DNA of 64,000 nt from Pseudoalteromonas prydzensis (GCF_001661495.1 NZ_BDDT01000015.1:1-64000), one strand, 5' to 3'; shown: positions 33,443 through 43,868, numbered from the stretch's first letter. Notes: a model not told the origin generated them from the letters alone. Translations and numbers: made by a program.

Positions 33443-35530
33443 ATGAACGCCTGTGCTGATGTGCCGCAAACAATCAATTATTTTGCCCCAGAGTTAAGTT
33501 GGCTATCTTTTAACGACCGCGTTTTACAAGAAGCAAAAGATAAGAATAATCCAATTATTGAGCGCATTCGTTTTTTGGGGATCTTTTCCAATAACATGGA
33601 TGAGTTTTTTAGGGTTCGAGTTGCGGATGTGAAACGGCGCATTTTATTAAATAAATTACCTGATACTAACTTTGATGAAGACGAAATTTTACTGACTCAA
33701 ATCCAGCAAAAAGTGCTGCTGTTAGGCAAAAAATTTAACCTGATCCATGAACAAATTCTAAAAGATCTGATTACCCATAATATTTATGTTGACCGCCCTG
33801 AGCAGCTTAGCGAATTTCATATCAACTGGTTAAAAAACTTCTTTCACGATAATGTATTACAGCATATATCACCTATTTTATTAGATGAAAACAAAGATTA
33901 CTCAGATCAAATCAACGACACTATGACCTATATGTTTGTTGAAATGAATAATGAAAAAAGCCATTACGCCATGCTAGAAGTACCGACCGATCGAGTGCCT
34001 AGATTCATTATTTTACCCCCAGAAAAAACTCGTCGTCATAAAACTATTGTGATGCTAGATGATGTCATTACTTTCTTTTTAAGTGATGTTTTTAGTAGCT
34101 TTTTTGACTTTGATAACATTCAAGGTTACGCCATCAAGCTGACTCGTGATGCCGAATACAACCTTGATGATGAACTAGAAGAAGGCATTCTTGATAAAAT
34201 GTCAAAAGGCCTCAAGCAACGTATTTATGCCGAGCCAGTACGCTTGGTTTACGATCAAGCCATGCCAGAATCGATGCTTAAAGTAATGAAAAAACGCTTA
34301 GGTGTTACCCATCATGATGCCTTGATCCCCGGCGGCCGTTACCGTAATTTTAGAGACTTTATTGGTTTTCCCAATGTTGGTCGGCAATATTTAGAAAACA
34401 AACCGCTCCCTGCTTTGCAAAGCACCGCCTTTAACAATCACGCCAGTGTCTTTGCAGCAATTAGCCAGCAAGATATTCTACTTTACTATCCTTATCATAC
34501 CTTTAACCACTTATTGGAATATGTTCGCCAAGCCGCATTTGACCCTAATGTTACGCAAATTAAGGTCAATATTTATCGTGTTGCAAGTAAGTCTCGGCTA
34601 ATTTCATCACTTATTAATGCGGCTAAAAATGGCAAAAAAGTGACGGTAATGGTTGAGCTAAAAGCCCGCTTTGACGAGCAAAATAATATTGGTTGGGCTA
34701 AAGTACTGAGCGCTGCTGGGATTAAAGTTATTTTTGGTATTCCGGCACTTAAAGTACACAGTAAATTATGTATTGTGCATCGCAAAGAGAAAGGCCACAT
34801 TGTTAAATACGCGCATATCGGCACCGGTAATTTCCACGAAAAAACCGCTAAAATTTACACTGACTTTAGTTTGTTCACTAAACATCAAGGCATTTGTGAT
34901 GAAAGCGATAGCGTATTTAAGTTTATTGAAAGTAGTTATAAACCCTTTGTGTTCGAGCATTTGATGATTTCTCCCGTCAATGCGCGACAACTGCTACTTG
35001 GTTTGATTGAGCAGGAAATAGCACACGTTGAAAATGGTAAAGCAGGTAAAATAACATTAAAAATAAATAACTTAGTCGATAAAGAGCTGGTTGATAGCTT
35101 GTATTTAGCCGCTCGTAGCGGGGTTAAAATTCGCATAATTGTACGGGGCATGTGTTCACTGGTCCCAGGGCTCAATAATTTTAGCGACAATATTCGCGTT
35201 ATTAGTATTGTTGACCGCTTTTTAGAGCACCCACGAGTGATGGTGTTTGCTAATAATGGTGACGAAAAAGTGTATATTTCATCTGCTGATTGGATGACTC
35301 GTAACCTTGATCATCGGGTTGAAGTGGGTGTGCCTATTTATGATGAAAAGCTTAAACAACTGATCATTGATGTTCTTGAGCTCCAATTTAAAGATCGCAC
35401 TAAAGCTCGGATTATTGATAGCGAACAAAAAAACCATTATGTAAGACGCGGTAACCGCAAAAAAATACGCTCGCAAATCGCAATTTACGACCACTTAAAA
35501 AAATGGGAAGGCAATTACAATAATGAATGA
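33443..35530 (+). CDS. ppk1: Polyphosphate kinase Ppk1
   Basis: A 695-residue enzyme that polymerises the gamma-phosphate of ATP into polyphosphate. All four PPK1 domains are present: the N-terminal ELSWLSFNDRVLQEA and NNMDEFFRVR motifs, the head domain, and two PLD-like C-terminal domains. The autophosphorylated His is at residue 439 (LKVHSKLC), followed by GTGNFHEKTAKIYTDFSLFT. E. coli Ppk has 688 residues. It overlaps ppx by 8 bp. Confidence 0.97.
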   Translation: MNACADVPQTINYFAPELSWLSFNDRVLQEAKDKNNPIIERIRFLGIFSNNMDEFFRVRVADVKRRILLNKLPDTNFDEDEILLTQIQQKVLLLGKKFNLIHEQILKDLITHNIYVDRPEQLSEFHINWLKNFFHDNVLQHISPILLDENKDYSDQINDTMTYMFVEMNNEKSHYAMLEVPTDRVPRFIILPPEKTRRHKTIVMLDDVITFFLSDVFSSFFDFDNIQGYAIKLTRDAEYNLDDELEEGILDKMSKGLKQRIYAEPVRLVYDQAMPESMLKVMKKRLGVTHHDALIPGGRYRNFRDFIGFPNVGRQYLENKPLPALQSTAFNNHASVFAAISQQDILLYYPYHTFNHLLEYVRQAAFDPNVTQIKVNIYRVASKSRLISSLINAAKNGKKVTVMVELKARFDEQNNIGWAKVLSAAGIKVIFGIPALKVHSKLCIVHRKEKGHIVKYAHIGTGNFHEKTAKIYTDFSLFTKHQGICDESDSVFKFIESSYKPFVFEHLMISPVNARQLLLGLIEQEIAHVENGKAGKITLKINNLVDKELVDSLYLAARSGVKIRIIVRGMCSLVPGLNNFSDNIRVISIVDRFLEHPRVMVFANNGDEKVYISSADWMTRNLDHRVEVGVPIYDEKLKQLIIDVLELQFKDRTKARIIDSEQKNHYVRRGNRKKIRSQIAIYDHLKKWEGNYNNE

Positions 35531-37010
35531 TTATCCCTCAATAGCTGCGGTTGACTTAGGCTCTAACAGCTTTCATCTAGTGGTCGCAAGAGAAGTTGAC
35601 GGCTCGCTGCAAATTCTCCATAAAGAAAAGCAACGCGTGTATTTAGCTGATGGCTTAGACGACAAAAATCAATTAAGTCAGACAGCAATTGATAGAGCAT
35701 TAGCGATACTGAAGCAATTTGCCACCACACTGCAAGACTTCCCTGCAAGCAATGTAAAAATAGCCGCAACCTATACACTCAGACGCGCAAAAAATATTAA
35801 TTCCTTTTTAACTCAAGCAAGTAATGTTTTTCCTTATCAAATTGATGTGATCTCAGGCCAAGAAGAAGCACGCTTAATTTACCAAGGTGTTGCCCACTAC
35901 ATTCACCATGATGAAAACCGTTTAGTGATTGATATTGGCGGCGGCAGTACCGAGCTAATTATTGGCAAGCATTTTAAACATAAGCTGCTCTCAAGTCGCA
36001 ATATGGGCTGCGTAAGCTATACCAAGCAATTTTTTGCCGATGGCATGATCAACGAAAAACGCTTTAACAAAGCGCAGATAAAAGCAGAGCAAGAGCTTGA
36101 AGTCATTTTTGCTACTTACATTAATGCTGGTTGGCAATCTGTGGTGGGCACCTCGGGCACAATAAAATCAATATTAGCAATGATCAGCGCAAATGATCCT
36201 GAGCAAAAAAATATTACCTTAGAGCGCTTACTTGAGCTTAAGACCCAATTTATTGCAGCCAAAACCATTGATAACTTATTAATTGAAGGTTTAAGCCCTG
36301 AACGTCAAGTAAGTATTTGCGGTGGCTTAGCTATTTTACTCGCGATTTTTCAGCTGTTTAATATTACCGAAATGGATTACAGTGACTTTTCACTACGCGA
36401 AGGCTTACTGCATGAAATGCAGCAAAAACTGGCACTTAAAGATATACGCAGCAATACCATAGCTAATTTAAGCGAACGCAACACAATCGATAAAGTCCAT
36501 GCTCAGCGCGTTGCAAATACTGCCGATTGGCTATTTTTACAAGTACAAAAAGAATGGCAGCTCGACTCATTAGATAATCACCAGCTTCTAGTATGGGCCG
36601 CACAGTTGCATGAAATCGGTTTAGGTATTAACTCATCGGGCTTACATAAGCACAGTGCTTATGTGGTTGAAAATAGCCAGCTACCGGGGTTTACGCAACA
36701 GCAGCAAACGTTGCTTAGCTGTATGATACGGTTTTACCGCAAAAAAGTTCGCTTAGAAGAGTTTCCAACGCTACTATCCGTGCCACACTTTCAAATTTTA
36801 CAATTAATTGTATTGCTCAGATTAGCGGTATTATTAAATCAAAAGCGCCTTAACGATCAACATCAAGAGTTAGCCGTTTCTGTTAAAGGTAACAGTATGC
36901 TGTTGCAGTTTCCACTAGGATGGCTCAGCGAGCAAACCCTACTGCATGCAGACTTACAGCAAGAGCAAAAGTACTTAAAAAAGGTGGGGTTTTTAATCGA
37001 CTTTGTGTGA
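35523..37010 (+). CDS. ppx: Exopolyphosphatase Ppx
   Basis: A 495-residue Ppx/GppA phosphatase of the actin-like ATPase fold. The N-terminal AAVDLGSNSFHLVV, VIDIGGGSTELIIG and GTSGTIKS loops are present, and a C-terminal HD-like helical domain contains AAQLHEIGLGI. It degrades polyphosphate made by Ppk1 and overlaps its gene by 8 bp, so the two are translationally coupled. Ppx rather than GppA is assigned from operon context. Confidence 0.94.
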   Translation: MNDYPSIAAVDLGSNSFHLVVAREVDGSLQILHKEKQRVYLADGLDDKNQLSQTAIDRALAILKQFATTLQDFPASNVKIAATYTLRRAKNINSFLTQASNVFPYQIDVISGQEEARLIYQGVAHYIHHDENRLVIDIGGGSTELIIGKHFKHKLLSSRNMGCVSYTKQFFADGMINEKRFNKAQIKAEQELEVIFATYINAGWQSVVGTSGTIKSILAMISANDPEQKNITLERLLELKTQFIAAKTIDNLLIEGLSPERQVSICGGLAILLAIFQLFNITEMDYSDFSLREGLLHEMQQKLALKDIRSNTIANLSERNTIDKVHAQRVANTADWLFLQVQKEWQLDSLDNHQLLVWAAQLHEIGLGINSSGLHKHSAYVVENSQLPGFTQQQQTLLSCMIRFYRKKVRLEEFPTLLSVPHFQILQLIVLLRLAVLLNQKRLNDQHQELAVSVKGNSMLLQFPLGWLSEQTLLHADLQQEQKYLKKVGFLIDFV

Positions 37011-37026
37011 TTTACAAACATAGCTA

Positions 37027-37054
37027 AATTTGGATAGCGCTGGCTATCCAAATT
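37027..37054. terminator. Bidirectional terminator between ppx and a convergent gene
   Basis: Perfect 12-bp stem AATTTGGATAGC/GCTATCCAAATT with a 4-nt loop. It sits between the plus-strand ppx stop and the minus-strand stop at 37071. Confidence 0.8.
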
Positions 37055-37070
37055 CGATTTATTTTAGCTA

Positions 37071-37526
37071 TTACATATCCATATGGCGATTAGCACTTTG
37101 TATCATCTGCTTTAAGCCTTGCTGCTCAAGCTCTAGCAATTGCGCTAACTTCTCTTTGCCAGCTGGAGTTTCTGCACGACTAAGCAGATATTCATAGAGG
37201 TTAATCACTTTTTTGTGCTGCTCAGATAAGTAACCCTGCATCACTTGCTCATCAACACGGATATCGCGATCCAAATCAGTAAATTTAATCAGCTCAGGAT
37301 TTTCAGCAAAGTACTCATAGCAATACGTATCTAATGTATTTATTTCGGTGATGGCTTTAAAACCAACCATATCCTCAGCCAACTTTTTTTCGTACTCAAC
37401 AAAATAGTCCGCGAGCATTCTATTATGCTCAGCTAAACCATCGCGAAGACTAAAAAAGTTTGCAGCCATTTGCGTATGAAATAGTACAGTCCAATCGTAC
37501 ACTTCTTGTATTGTTTTAACTTGCAT
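37071..37526 (-). CDS. Helical protein of unknown function
   Basis: A 151-residue protein predicted to be almost entirely alpha-helical and acidic, with one Cys (DTYCYEYF) and no signal peptide. The spacing of Glu and His residues (HTQMAANFF, AEHNRML, SEQHKKVIN) resembles a ferritin-like or PhoU-like bundle, but I cannot assign a family. It converges on ppx and stands alone upstream of the cus terminator region. Confidence 0.6.
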   Translation of the reverse strand: MQVKTIQEVYDWTVLFHTQMAANFFSLRDGLAEHNRMLADYFVEYEKKLAEDMVGFKAITEINTLDTYCYEYFAENPELIKFTDLDRDIRVDEQVMQGYLSEQHKKVINLYEYLLSRAETPAGKEKLAQLLELEQQGLKQMIQSANRHMDM

Positions 37527-37642
37527 GTGTGTTCCTTACTTAATTAAGCCTAGAGATAAGGCTATAGCTAAAGACGTGTTATAAGAATAAAGCTAAAAAC
37601 GTGCCATTAAAAAGTTAAGCAAAAACAAGTAAGTATTAAAAA

Positions 37643-37679
37643 CCTGTTACTCAAACTCGTATAAGTTACAAGTAACAGG
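37643..37679 (-). terminator. Terminator of the cus operon
   Basis: CCTGTTACT/AGTAACAGG stem with a 19-nt loop that can pair further. On the minus strand it is followed by TTTTTAATAC. It lies 24 bp after the cusA stop. Confidence 0.75.
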
Positions 37680-37703
37680 GTAATTTTTATAGGGTGAAAC
37701 TCA

Positions 37704-40700
37704 CTAATTAATACCCCGCTTGCGCCATAGCAAATACACCGCGGGTAGTACGAGCAAGGTTAATACAATGGCGCTGAACATGCCGCCGACCATTGGCGCG
37801 GCGATGCGGCTCATTACTTCACTGCCTGTTCCAGTACCATAAAGTACAGGTAGTAAACCGATGATAATGGTGGCGACTGTCATCATCACTGGGCGTACTC
37901 GCAGGCCAGCGCCTTCAATAATGGCTTGTTTAAGCTCTATAAAGCTAAGCGTTGTACCTGCTTGTTGTGCTTGCGCGCACTTTGCATTATAGGCTTGGTT
38001 TAAGTACACCAGCATGATCACGCCAATTTCCACCGCGACTCCAGCAAGGGCAATAAAGCCAACGCCCACGGCGACTGAGAAGTTAAAACCTTCTAAGTAC
38101 ATGAGCCAGATACCGCCGATCATCGCCAGCGGTAAGGTGGCCATTATTATGGCTACTTCTACAAAGCTTCGAAAGTTGAGGTACAACAACACAATTATAA
38201 TCGCTAAGGTCAGTGGTAATACATAGGCAAGCTTATCTTTAGCACGCTCCATGTATTCATATTGCCCAGCCCAGGTTATTGAATAGCCAGCTGGAAGCAC
38301 TAGCTTTTCGTCAAGCACTTGGCGCGCATTGTCTACATAACTGCCAATATCAATGCCATCAATATCAATAAAGCTCCAGCCGTTTAAGCGGGCATTTTCG
38401 CTTTTAATACCCGGAGGGCCATCTTCAATAAATACATCAGCTACATCGGCAAGCGCAATACGTTGACCTGTTGGCGTGACAATTGGCAATAGCATCAGCT
38501 CTTCGGGTGAATCACGGTAATCTTGTGGGTAACGTAAGTTAACCGGGTAACGCTCTTGCCCTTCAACCGTTTCGGTTACATTCATACCGCCAATTGCAGT
38601 GGCAACCACTTGCTGCACATCGGCAATATTTAAACTATAACGGGCGGCTTTTTCACGGTTGATATCGACCTTGATATAACGCCCACCCGCTACCCGCTCA
38701 GAGTAAACGGAAGCAGTACCGGGCACATCTTTAAGTAACACTTCAATCTGCTGACCAATTTTTTGAATTTCGCTCAAATTAGGCCCCGCAACCTTAATGC
38801 CGACAGGGGTTTTAATTCCCGTTGCTAGCATATCAATACGAGTTTTTATTGGCATCACCCACGCATTGGTCAGGCCTGGAAACTTCACTAAGCCATCGAG
38901 TTCTTTTTTCAATTTTTCTAAGGTCATGCCTTCGCGCCATTGATCTTTAGGCTTGAGTTGAATAAAGGTCTCGATCATGGTCAGTGGCGCAGGATCGGTG
39001 GCAGTTTCTGCACGGCCTACTTTACCAAACACGGTTAACACCTCGGGTACTGTGGCGATGAGCTTATCGGTTTGTTGTAAAATCTCTCGCGCTTTACCTA
39101 TCGACAAGCCTGGGTAAGTGGTTGGCATATACATTAAATCGCCTTCATCCAACGGTGGAATAAATTCACTGCCAATTTTATTCACCGGATAGAAACCAAT
39201 AATTGCGACTACCAGTGCTAACACTAAGGTCATTTTAGGAAACCGTAAAACGAGATTCAGTAATGGCTTGTAGGCGTTAACCAATAAGCGATTAACCGGA
39301 TTTTTCTGCTCTGAAATAACTTTGCCACGAATAAAGTAACCCATTAATACTGGCACTAAGGTAATTGCTAAACCTGCTGATGCCGCCATTGCATAGGTTT
39401 TAGTGTACGCCAGCGGAGCAAACATGCGTCCTTCTTGGGCTTCTAGAATAAACACCGGCATAAAACTGACGGTAATGATCAATAAACTAAAAAATAGTGC
39501 TGGACCAACTTCGCTGGCGGCATCAGTGACCACTTGCCAGCGGTTTTCATCCGTGAGTGGGGTTTTTTCCATGTGTTTATGCATATTTTCGATCATTACA
39601 ATTGCGCCGTCGGTCATCGCGCCAATAGCAATGGCAATGCCGCCGAGCGACATAATGTTGGCGTTAATACCTTGCCAATACATGATAATAAACGCCGTTA
39701 AAATCCCCAGCGGTAAAGTAATAATAGCCACCAGTGATGAGCGCACGTGGAACAAAAATACCACGCAGATCAGCGCCACCACCGCTAACTCTTCGAGCAG
39801 TTTACTGGTGAGGTTATCAACTGCGTTTTTGATCAAATTAGAGCGGTCATACACAGGCACTATTTCAACGCCATCAGGCAGGCCTTTTTTCAGTGATTCG
39901 AGCTTTGCTTTTACCAACTCTATGGTTTTTTGTGCATTTTCGCCAAAGCGCATTACCACTACGCCACCAGCGACTTCGCCCTCGCCGTTTAGCTCAGCAA
40001 TGCCGCGGCGCATTTGTGGACCAAGACGAATATCGGCAACATCACGCAATTGTAGTGGCGTGCCGTTGGCGTTAACGCCCAGTGGAATGGCCTCTAAATC
40101 AGCAACGCTTTTTATATAACCGGTGCTGGTTACCATGTATTCGGCTTCGGCCATTTCCACCACCGAGGCGCCCATTTCTTGGTTACCTTGCTTAATCGCG
40201 GTTTGAATTAAACTCAGCGGAATACCATAAGCGCGCAGTTTATCTGGCTCTACATTGACTTGATATTGCTTTACCATCCCCCCAACTGAGGCCACTTCTG
40301 ACACCCCGGGTACCGTTTGCAATTCAAATTTTAAAAACCAATCTTGTAAGCTGCGCAATTGACTAATATCGTGCTGGTTGGTTTTATCCACTAGCGCGTA
40401 TAAATAAATCCAACCAACACCGGTGGCGTCTGGGCCAAGTTCTGCCGTTGCGCTATCAGGCAAACGGCTAGCCACTTGACTTAAATACTCTTGCACTCGA
40501 CTACGTGCCCAGTAAAGATCGGTGTTTTCATCAAAGATGACATACACGTAGGAGTCACCAAAAAATGAAAAACCGCGTACCGTTTGTGCCCCTGGCACTG
40601 AGAGCATCGCTGTGGTCAGTGGAAAAGTAACCTGATCTTGCACCACTTGTGGCGCTTGCCCAGGATATGAGGTTTTTACAATCACCTGCACATCTGATAA

Positions 40701-40823
40701 ATCGGGCAAGGCATCAACGGGGGTATTTTTTACGGCAAATAAGCCACCACCAATCAGTATTGCTGTTAATAACAAGACAAAAAACCGATTAGTAACGGAC
40801 CATCGAATAACTGCTGCTATCAT
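37704..40823 (-). CDS. cusA: Heavy-metal RND efflux permease, CusA family
   Basis: A 1039-residue proton-driven pump of the HME-RND class. It has twelve membrane helices, two large periplasmic loops, and the family motifs PVDALPDLSDVQVIV, GGIAIAIGAMTDGAIVMIEN (proton-relay Asp) and EFIPPLDEGDLMYMP. Met-containing segments fit Cu(I)/Ag(I) transport: GRMFAP, VMPIKTRIDMLATGIKTPVG, and ATDPAPLTMIE. It is the last gene of the operon, 8 bp after cusB. The CusF domains on CusB support copper or silver rather than zinc/cobalt. Confidence 0.95.
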   Translation of the reverse strand: MIAAVIRWSVTNRFFVLLLTAILIGGGLFAVKNTPVDALPDLSDVQVIVKTSYPGQAPQVVQDQVTFPLTTAMLSVPGAQTVRGFSFFGDSYVYVIFDENTDLYWARSRVQEYLSQVASRLPDSATAELGPDATGVGWIYLYALVDKTNQHDISQLRSLQDWFLKFELQTVPGVSEVASVGGMVKQYQVNVEPDKLRAYGIPLSLIQTAIKQGNQEMGASVVEMAEAEYMVTSTGYIKSVADLEAIPLGVNANGTPLQLRDVADIRLGPQMRRGIAELNGEGEVAGGVVVMRFGENAQKTIELVKAKLESLKKGLPDGVEIVPVYDRSNLIKNAVDNLTSKLLEELAVVALICVVFLFHVRSSLVAIITLPLGILTAFIIMYWQGINANIMSLGGIAIAIGAMTDGAIVMIENMHKHMEKTPLTDENRWQVVTDAASEVGPALFFSLLIITVSFMPVFILEAQEGRMFAPLAYTKTYAMAASAGLAITLVPVLMGYFIRGKVISEQKNPVNRLLVNAYKPLLNLVLRFPKMTLVLALVVAIIGFYPVNKIGSEFIPPLDEGDLMYMPTTYPGLSIGKAREILQQTDKLIATVPEVLTVFGKVGRAETATDPAPLTMIETFIQLKPKDQWREGMTLEKLKKELDGLVKFPGLTNAWVMPIKTRIDMLATGIKTPVGIKVAGPNLSEIQKIGQQIEVLLKDVPGTASVYSERVAGGRYIKVDINREKAARYSLNIADVQQVVATAIGGMNVTETVEGQERYPVNLRYPQDYRDSPEELMLLPIVTPTGQRIALADVADVFIEDGPPGIKSENARLNGWSFIDIDGIDIGSYVDNARQVLDEKLVLPAGYSITWAGQYEYMERAKDKLAYVLPLTLAIIIVLLYLNFRSFVEVAIIMATLPLAMIGGIWLMYLEGFNFSVAVGVGFIALAGVAVEIGVIMLVYLNQAYNAKCAQAQQAGTTLSFIELKQAIIEGAGLRVRPVMMTVATIIIGLLPVLYGTGTGSEVMSRIAAPMVGGMFSAIVLTLLVLPAVYLLWRKRGIN

Positions 40824-40831
40824 AATGCCCC

Positions 40832-42553
40832 CTAGTGACCACTGTGTGATTGCATGCTTGATTCAGCATCAATACGCTGGATGATAAACTCACCGTCTTG
40901 CACATAAAAGGTAAATGCCAATTTTTGCTGCGCTGAAAGGTGGCTTAAATCGATATTTTCAGCAAATACAAAATCCATAGTTGCTGGGGCTCGATGCCAT
41001 TTTTTAATAGCACCGCGACTGATATTGGCAGTGCGCTGGGTTTTATCAATACTGTTGATAGTACCGGTTACACTCGCCATATTATCAGCTTCATTCATCA
41101 TATGGGTTGAATCCATAATATGAATAGCGCTTATCATGTAGCTGTTATCGGCATTTTTGGTTAGCTCAAAGTGCAAAGTTTGTCCTGCTTGTAACGCCTG
41201 AAAATCAACGCCATCGGCAACCATAAAATCCATGGTCATACTTGGCCAATCCAATTCCTTCATAGGTTCATGGCTAATATTCACCATACGATGGCCTGCC
41301 ATTACACTATTCACCACACCTTTGCCCCACACGCTAGTGATAGCTTCGGGTGTTTGCATACGTTTAAAATCTGAGTTTTTGCTGGATTCAGAATCCAATA
41401 AGAACTGTGCTGACGTCACCACTTCATCATCGGCTTTAACGCCCGCTAAAATAACGGCATTAAGGCTATCGCTTCGGCCCAGTTCAACTGCCACAGATTT
41501 AAATCGACCTTCACCTAACGCAACTACAACGCGATCTTGGCTGCCTGTACGGATCACTGCTTCTTTAGGTACTATAAGTTGTTGCTCAGCTGCTTTGGCA
41601 TGAATGCTCACTTGTGCGAACATGTTCGGTTTTAGCTGATGGTCTTGATTATTAAAGCGCAGGCGCACTCGCAGCGTACGGTTTTTGGCATCCAGAGTTG
41701 GGTAAATATAATCAACCTTGCCCCGCCAGCTTTGCCCGGCAATATAATCAAGGGTCATGGTCACCGGTAAACCAACCTCAATCAACTGCGCTTGGCGCTC
41801 GAACACTTCGGCCTCGACCCATACTTCGTCAAGTTGGCCAATACTCATCATTGAGGTACCGGGTTTTACATAAAAGCCTTCGCGTACATTAAGCTCATCA
41901 ACCACTCCACTTTGACGCGCGTAGAAGGTAATATTTTGCATCACCTTTTTATTAGCTTGTAAGCGCTCAACAAAACCATCCGAGACATTTAACGCCTTTA
42001 AGCGGGCTTTTGCCGCACGAATAAGCACGGGGTTATTGCGGTTTACAGCCAGTACAAACTCTTCCTGTGCGTTGACCAATTGCGGTGAATACAAGGTGTA
42101 TAGCGGCTCACCTTGTTTAACTTGATCACCAGCAGCTTTAACGAAAAGTGTTTCTAACCAGCCTTCTACACGCGGGTGAATATGCACCAGTTGATCTTGG
42201 TTATATTGTACATACCCCACTGTTTGTACTTCAGTTTGCAGTGCTTTGTGCTGCACTTTCGCGGTTCTGACGCCAAGGTTATTGATCACTGCAGGAGATA
42301 TTGTCACCGCGCCAGGGCCATCTTGGCCATTGCTTTCATCTTCTGCATACACAGGCACTAGATCCATGCCCATTGGTGAAAGCCCAGGTGCGTCACGGCG
42401 ATAATTACTATCCATAGGCGCCACCCAATATAGAGGTTTTTGCTCTGAATTAACGGTTGCCGATTCAGCAGCATCCTTTAACAAAATAAAGCCTGCCGTC
42501 GCAATTCCCGCGCCGGCTATTGCTGCAATGAGCAGTTTTAAATTAGTGTTCAT
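40832..42553 (-). CDS. cusB: Efflux adaptor CusB with two C-terminal CusF-like domains
   Basis: A 573-residue periplasmic adaptor. After a membrane anchor (about 8-25) there is a heavy-metal-binding motif (YWVAPMDSNYRR...GMDLVPVY), then the barrel-sandwich, hairpin and beta-barrel adaptor domains to about residue 395. A complete CusF domain follows (SHEPMKELDWPSMTMDF, with the His, Trp and two Met ligands). A second, degenerate CusF-like domain (SRGAIKKWHRAPATMDF) keeps only one Met. The tail ends HSGH. CusF is a separate protein in E. coli. The start overlaps the cusC stop by 11 bp. Confidence 0.95.
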   Translation of the reverse strand: MNTNLKLLIAAIAGAGIATAGFILLKDAAESATVNSEQKPLYWVAPMDSNYRRDAPGLSPMGMDLVPVYAEDESNGQDGPGAVTISPAVINNLGVRTAKVQHKALQTEVQTVGYVQYNQDQLVHIHPRVEGWLETLFVKAAGDQVKQGEPLYTLYSPQLVNAQEEFVLAVNRNNPVLIRAAKARLKALNVSDGFVERLQANKKVMQNITFYARQSGVVDELNVREGFYVKPGTSMMSIGQLDEVWVEAEVFERQAQLIEVGLPVTMTLDYIAGQSWRGKVDYIYPTLDAKNRTLRVRLRFNNQDHQLKPNMFAQVSIHAKAAEQQLIVPKEAVIRTGSQDRVVVALGEGRFKSVAVELGRSDSLNAVILAGVKADDEVVTSAQFLLDSESSKNSDFKRMQTPEAITSVWGKGVVNSVMAGHRMVNISHEPMKELDWPSMTMDFMVADGVDFQALQAGQTLHFELTKNADNSYMISAIHIMDSTHMMNEADNMASVTGTINSIDKTQRTANISRGAIKKWHRAPATMDFVFAENIDLSHLSAQQKLAFTFYVQDGEFIIQRIDAESSMQSHSGH

Positions 42554-43868
42554 TATGCGCTCCTGTTAATAGCTCAGCCATCACAGCAGCATCTTTGCTA
42601 CTGGCGTAATAATTCAAGCGAGCAATAATAATTTGTTGATCAATTTGGATATTCAGTGCGTCAATTTTGGCGTTCAGTTCGCTGATACGAGCACGCATTA
42701 CTTCTGAAAAATCACCATCATCGCGGGTATAAGCATTTAGGGTAGCTTGCGCTTGTTCGGCCATTTGTGGCAGTAACTTTGTTTGATACAAGGCGTCACG
42801 TTGTTGCAGTCGTGAAAGCTGGCTAAACTCTTTAAAATACATGCCTTTTAGCTTTTGCAGTGCGATCAACTTCTCTGTTTTCGCTGACTCCGCCATGGCA
42901 ATAGCAGCATTGACTTGTTGGTCTTGGCGATTGTCGGTAAACAGCGGTAAATCGATACTAATCCCGACTGAAAATAAATCGGCACGAGAGTCACCCATCG
43001 GCGTGTCATCACGGTAGCCATATCCCATATTCACACCAAATTGCGGTTTGTAGCTTTGTTTAGCCACGGCAATTTCGGTTTGCTTGGCAGCAACGCTTTG
43101 CTCTATGGCAACGATTGCAGGATGCGCTATTAACAGCGGCATTAGCTGTTCAAATTTAAGCGCCGCAAAGTCAACTAATGGGCTAATATCATTGCGCTTA
43201 GCGCTGACAGGTTGAGTTAACATACTCATCGGTAGCCATTGTGACATGCGTTTTTTAGCACTTTCAAACTGCTGTTCTAGCACCACCAGTTTGTCTTCAA
43301 GGCGGGTTAATTCTAACTGGGCGCGAATAATATCTTGCTGGCGAGTTTTACCAACAGAGCTGGCATAACTTGACTCAGTAATATCAATTAATTGCGTGAA
43401 CAAGGCTTTATCCTGCTCAATCAGCGCAATACTCTGCTGCGCACGATAAGCGTTGAGCCAAGATTCAATAACAATGGTTTTAACCTGGGCAAGCCTATCG
43501 GCACGCAGCCATGGATATTGCTGCGCTGATTGCGCTAAAGCTTGCTGTTTGAGTTCTAGGCTGTCGCCACGGCTAAACATCTGGCTTACACCCACTTTTA
43601 ATTGGGTCATACCCTCTTGATCGAAAGCAAAGCCATCGGTAGGTAAATTCATCAGCCCTAAGCTTAATACCGGATCAGGTAATGTACCTGCGGCTAAGCT
43701 TTGTGCTTGCACAGCAGCTTGCTGATATTTATTCGCTGTGAGCCAAGGTTCATTATCAAGAGCATAATCGAGCGCTTGTGCAAGGCTTAATTCGTTACTG
43801 TATACTGAGCTTGCTGTTGTTAGCATTAGCGCTAAAAAACTGCTTTTAAGTACTACGAAGTGATTCAT
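42543..43868 (-). CDS. cusC: Outer-membrane efflux channel, CusC/TolC family
   Basis: A 441-residue TolC-like channel with a cleavable signal peptide (about 1-26, ending VYSNE) and two OEP repeats rich in long helices (about 30-215 and 240-425). No lipobox is seen, unlike E. coli CusC. ATG at 43868 has GGAG upstream and is preferred to the GTG one codon before. It forms the tripartite pump with CusB and CusA. Confidence 0.9.
   Translation of the reverse strand: MNHFVVLKSSFLALMLTTASSVYSNELSLAQALDYALDNEPWLTANKYQQAAVQAQSLAAGTLPDPVLSLGLMNLPTDGFAFDQEGMTQLKVGVSQMFSRGDSLELKQQALAQSAQQYPWLRADRLAQVKTIVIESWLNAYRAQQSIALIEQDKALFTQLIDITESSYASSVGKTRQQDIIRAQLELTRLEDKLVVLEQQFESAKKRMSQWLPMSMLTQPVSAKRNDISPLVDFAALKFEQLMPLLIAHPAIVAIEQSVAAKQTEIAVAKQSYKPQFGVNMGYGYRDDTPMGDSRADLFSVGISIDLPLFTDNRQDQQVNAAIAMAESAKTEKLIALQKLKGMYFKEFSQLSRLQQRDALYQTKLLPQMAEQAQATLNAYTRDDGDFSEVMRARISELNAKIDALNIQIDQQIIIARLNYYASSKDAAVMAELLTGAHNEH

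Noticed and set aside
39403..40119. 238-codon plus-strand frame opposite cusA
   Set aside because: Antisense shadow of a conserved RND pump, with no own ribosome site or family match.
40832..43868. Zinc/cobalt/cadmium (Czc) specificity for the RND operon
   Set aside because: CusF domains with the His-Trp-Met-Met set and the Met-rich leader protein point to copper or silver.
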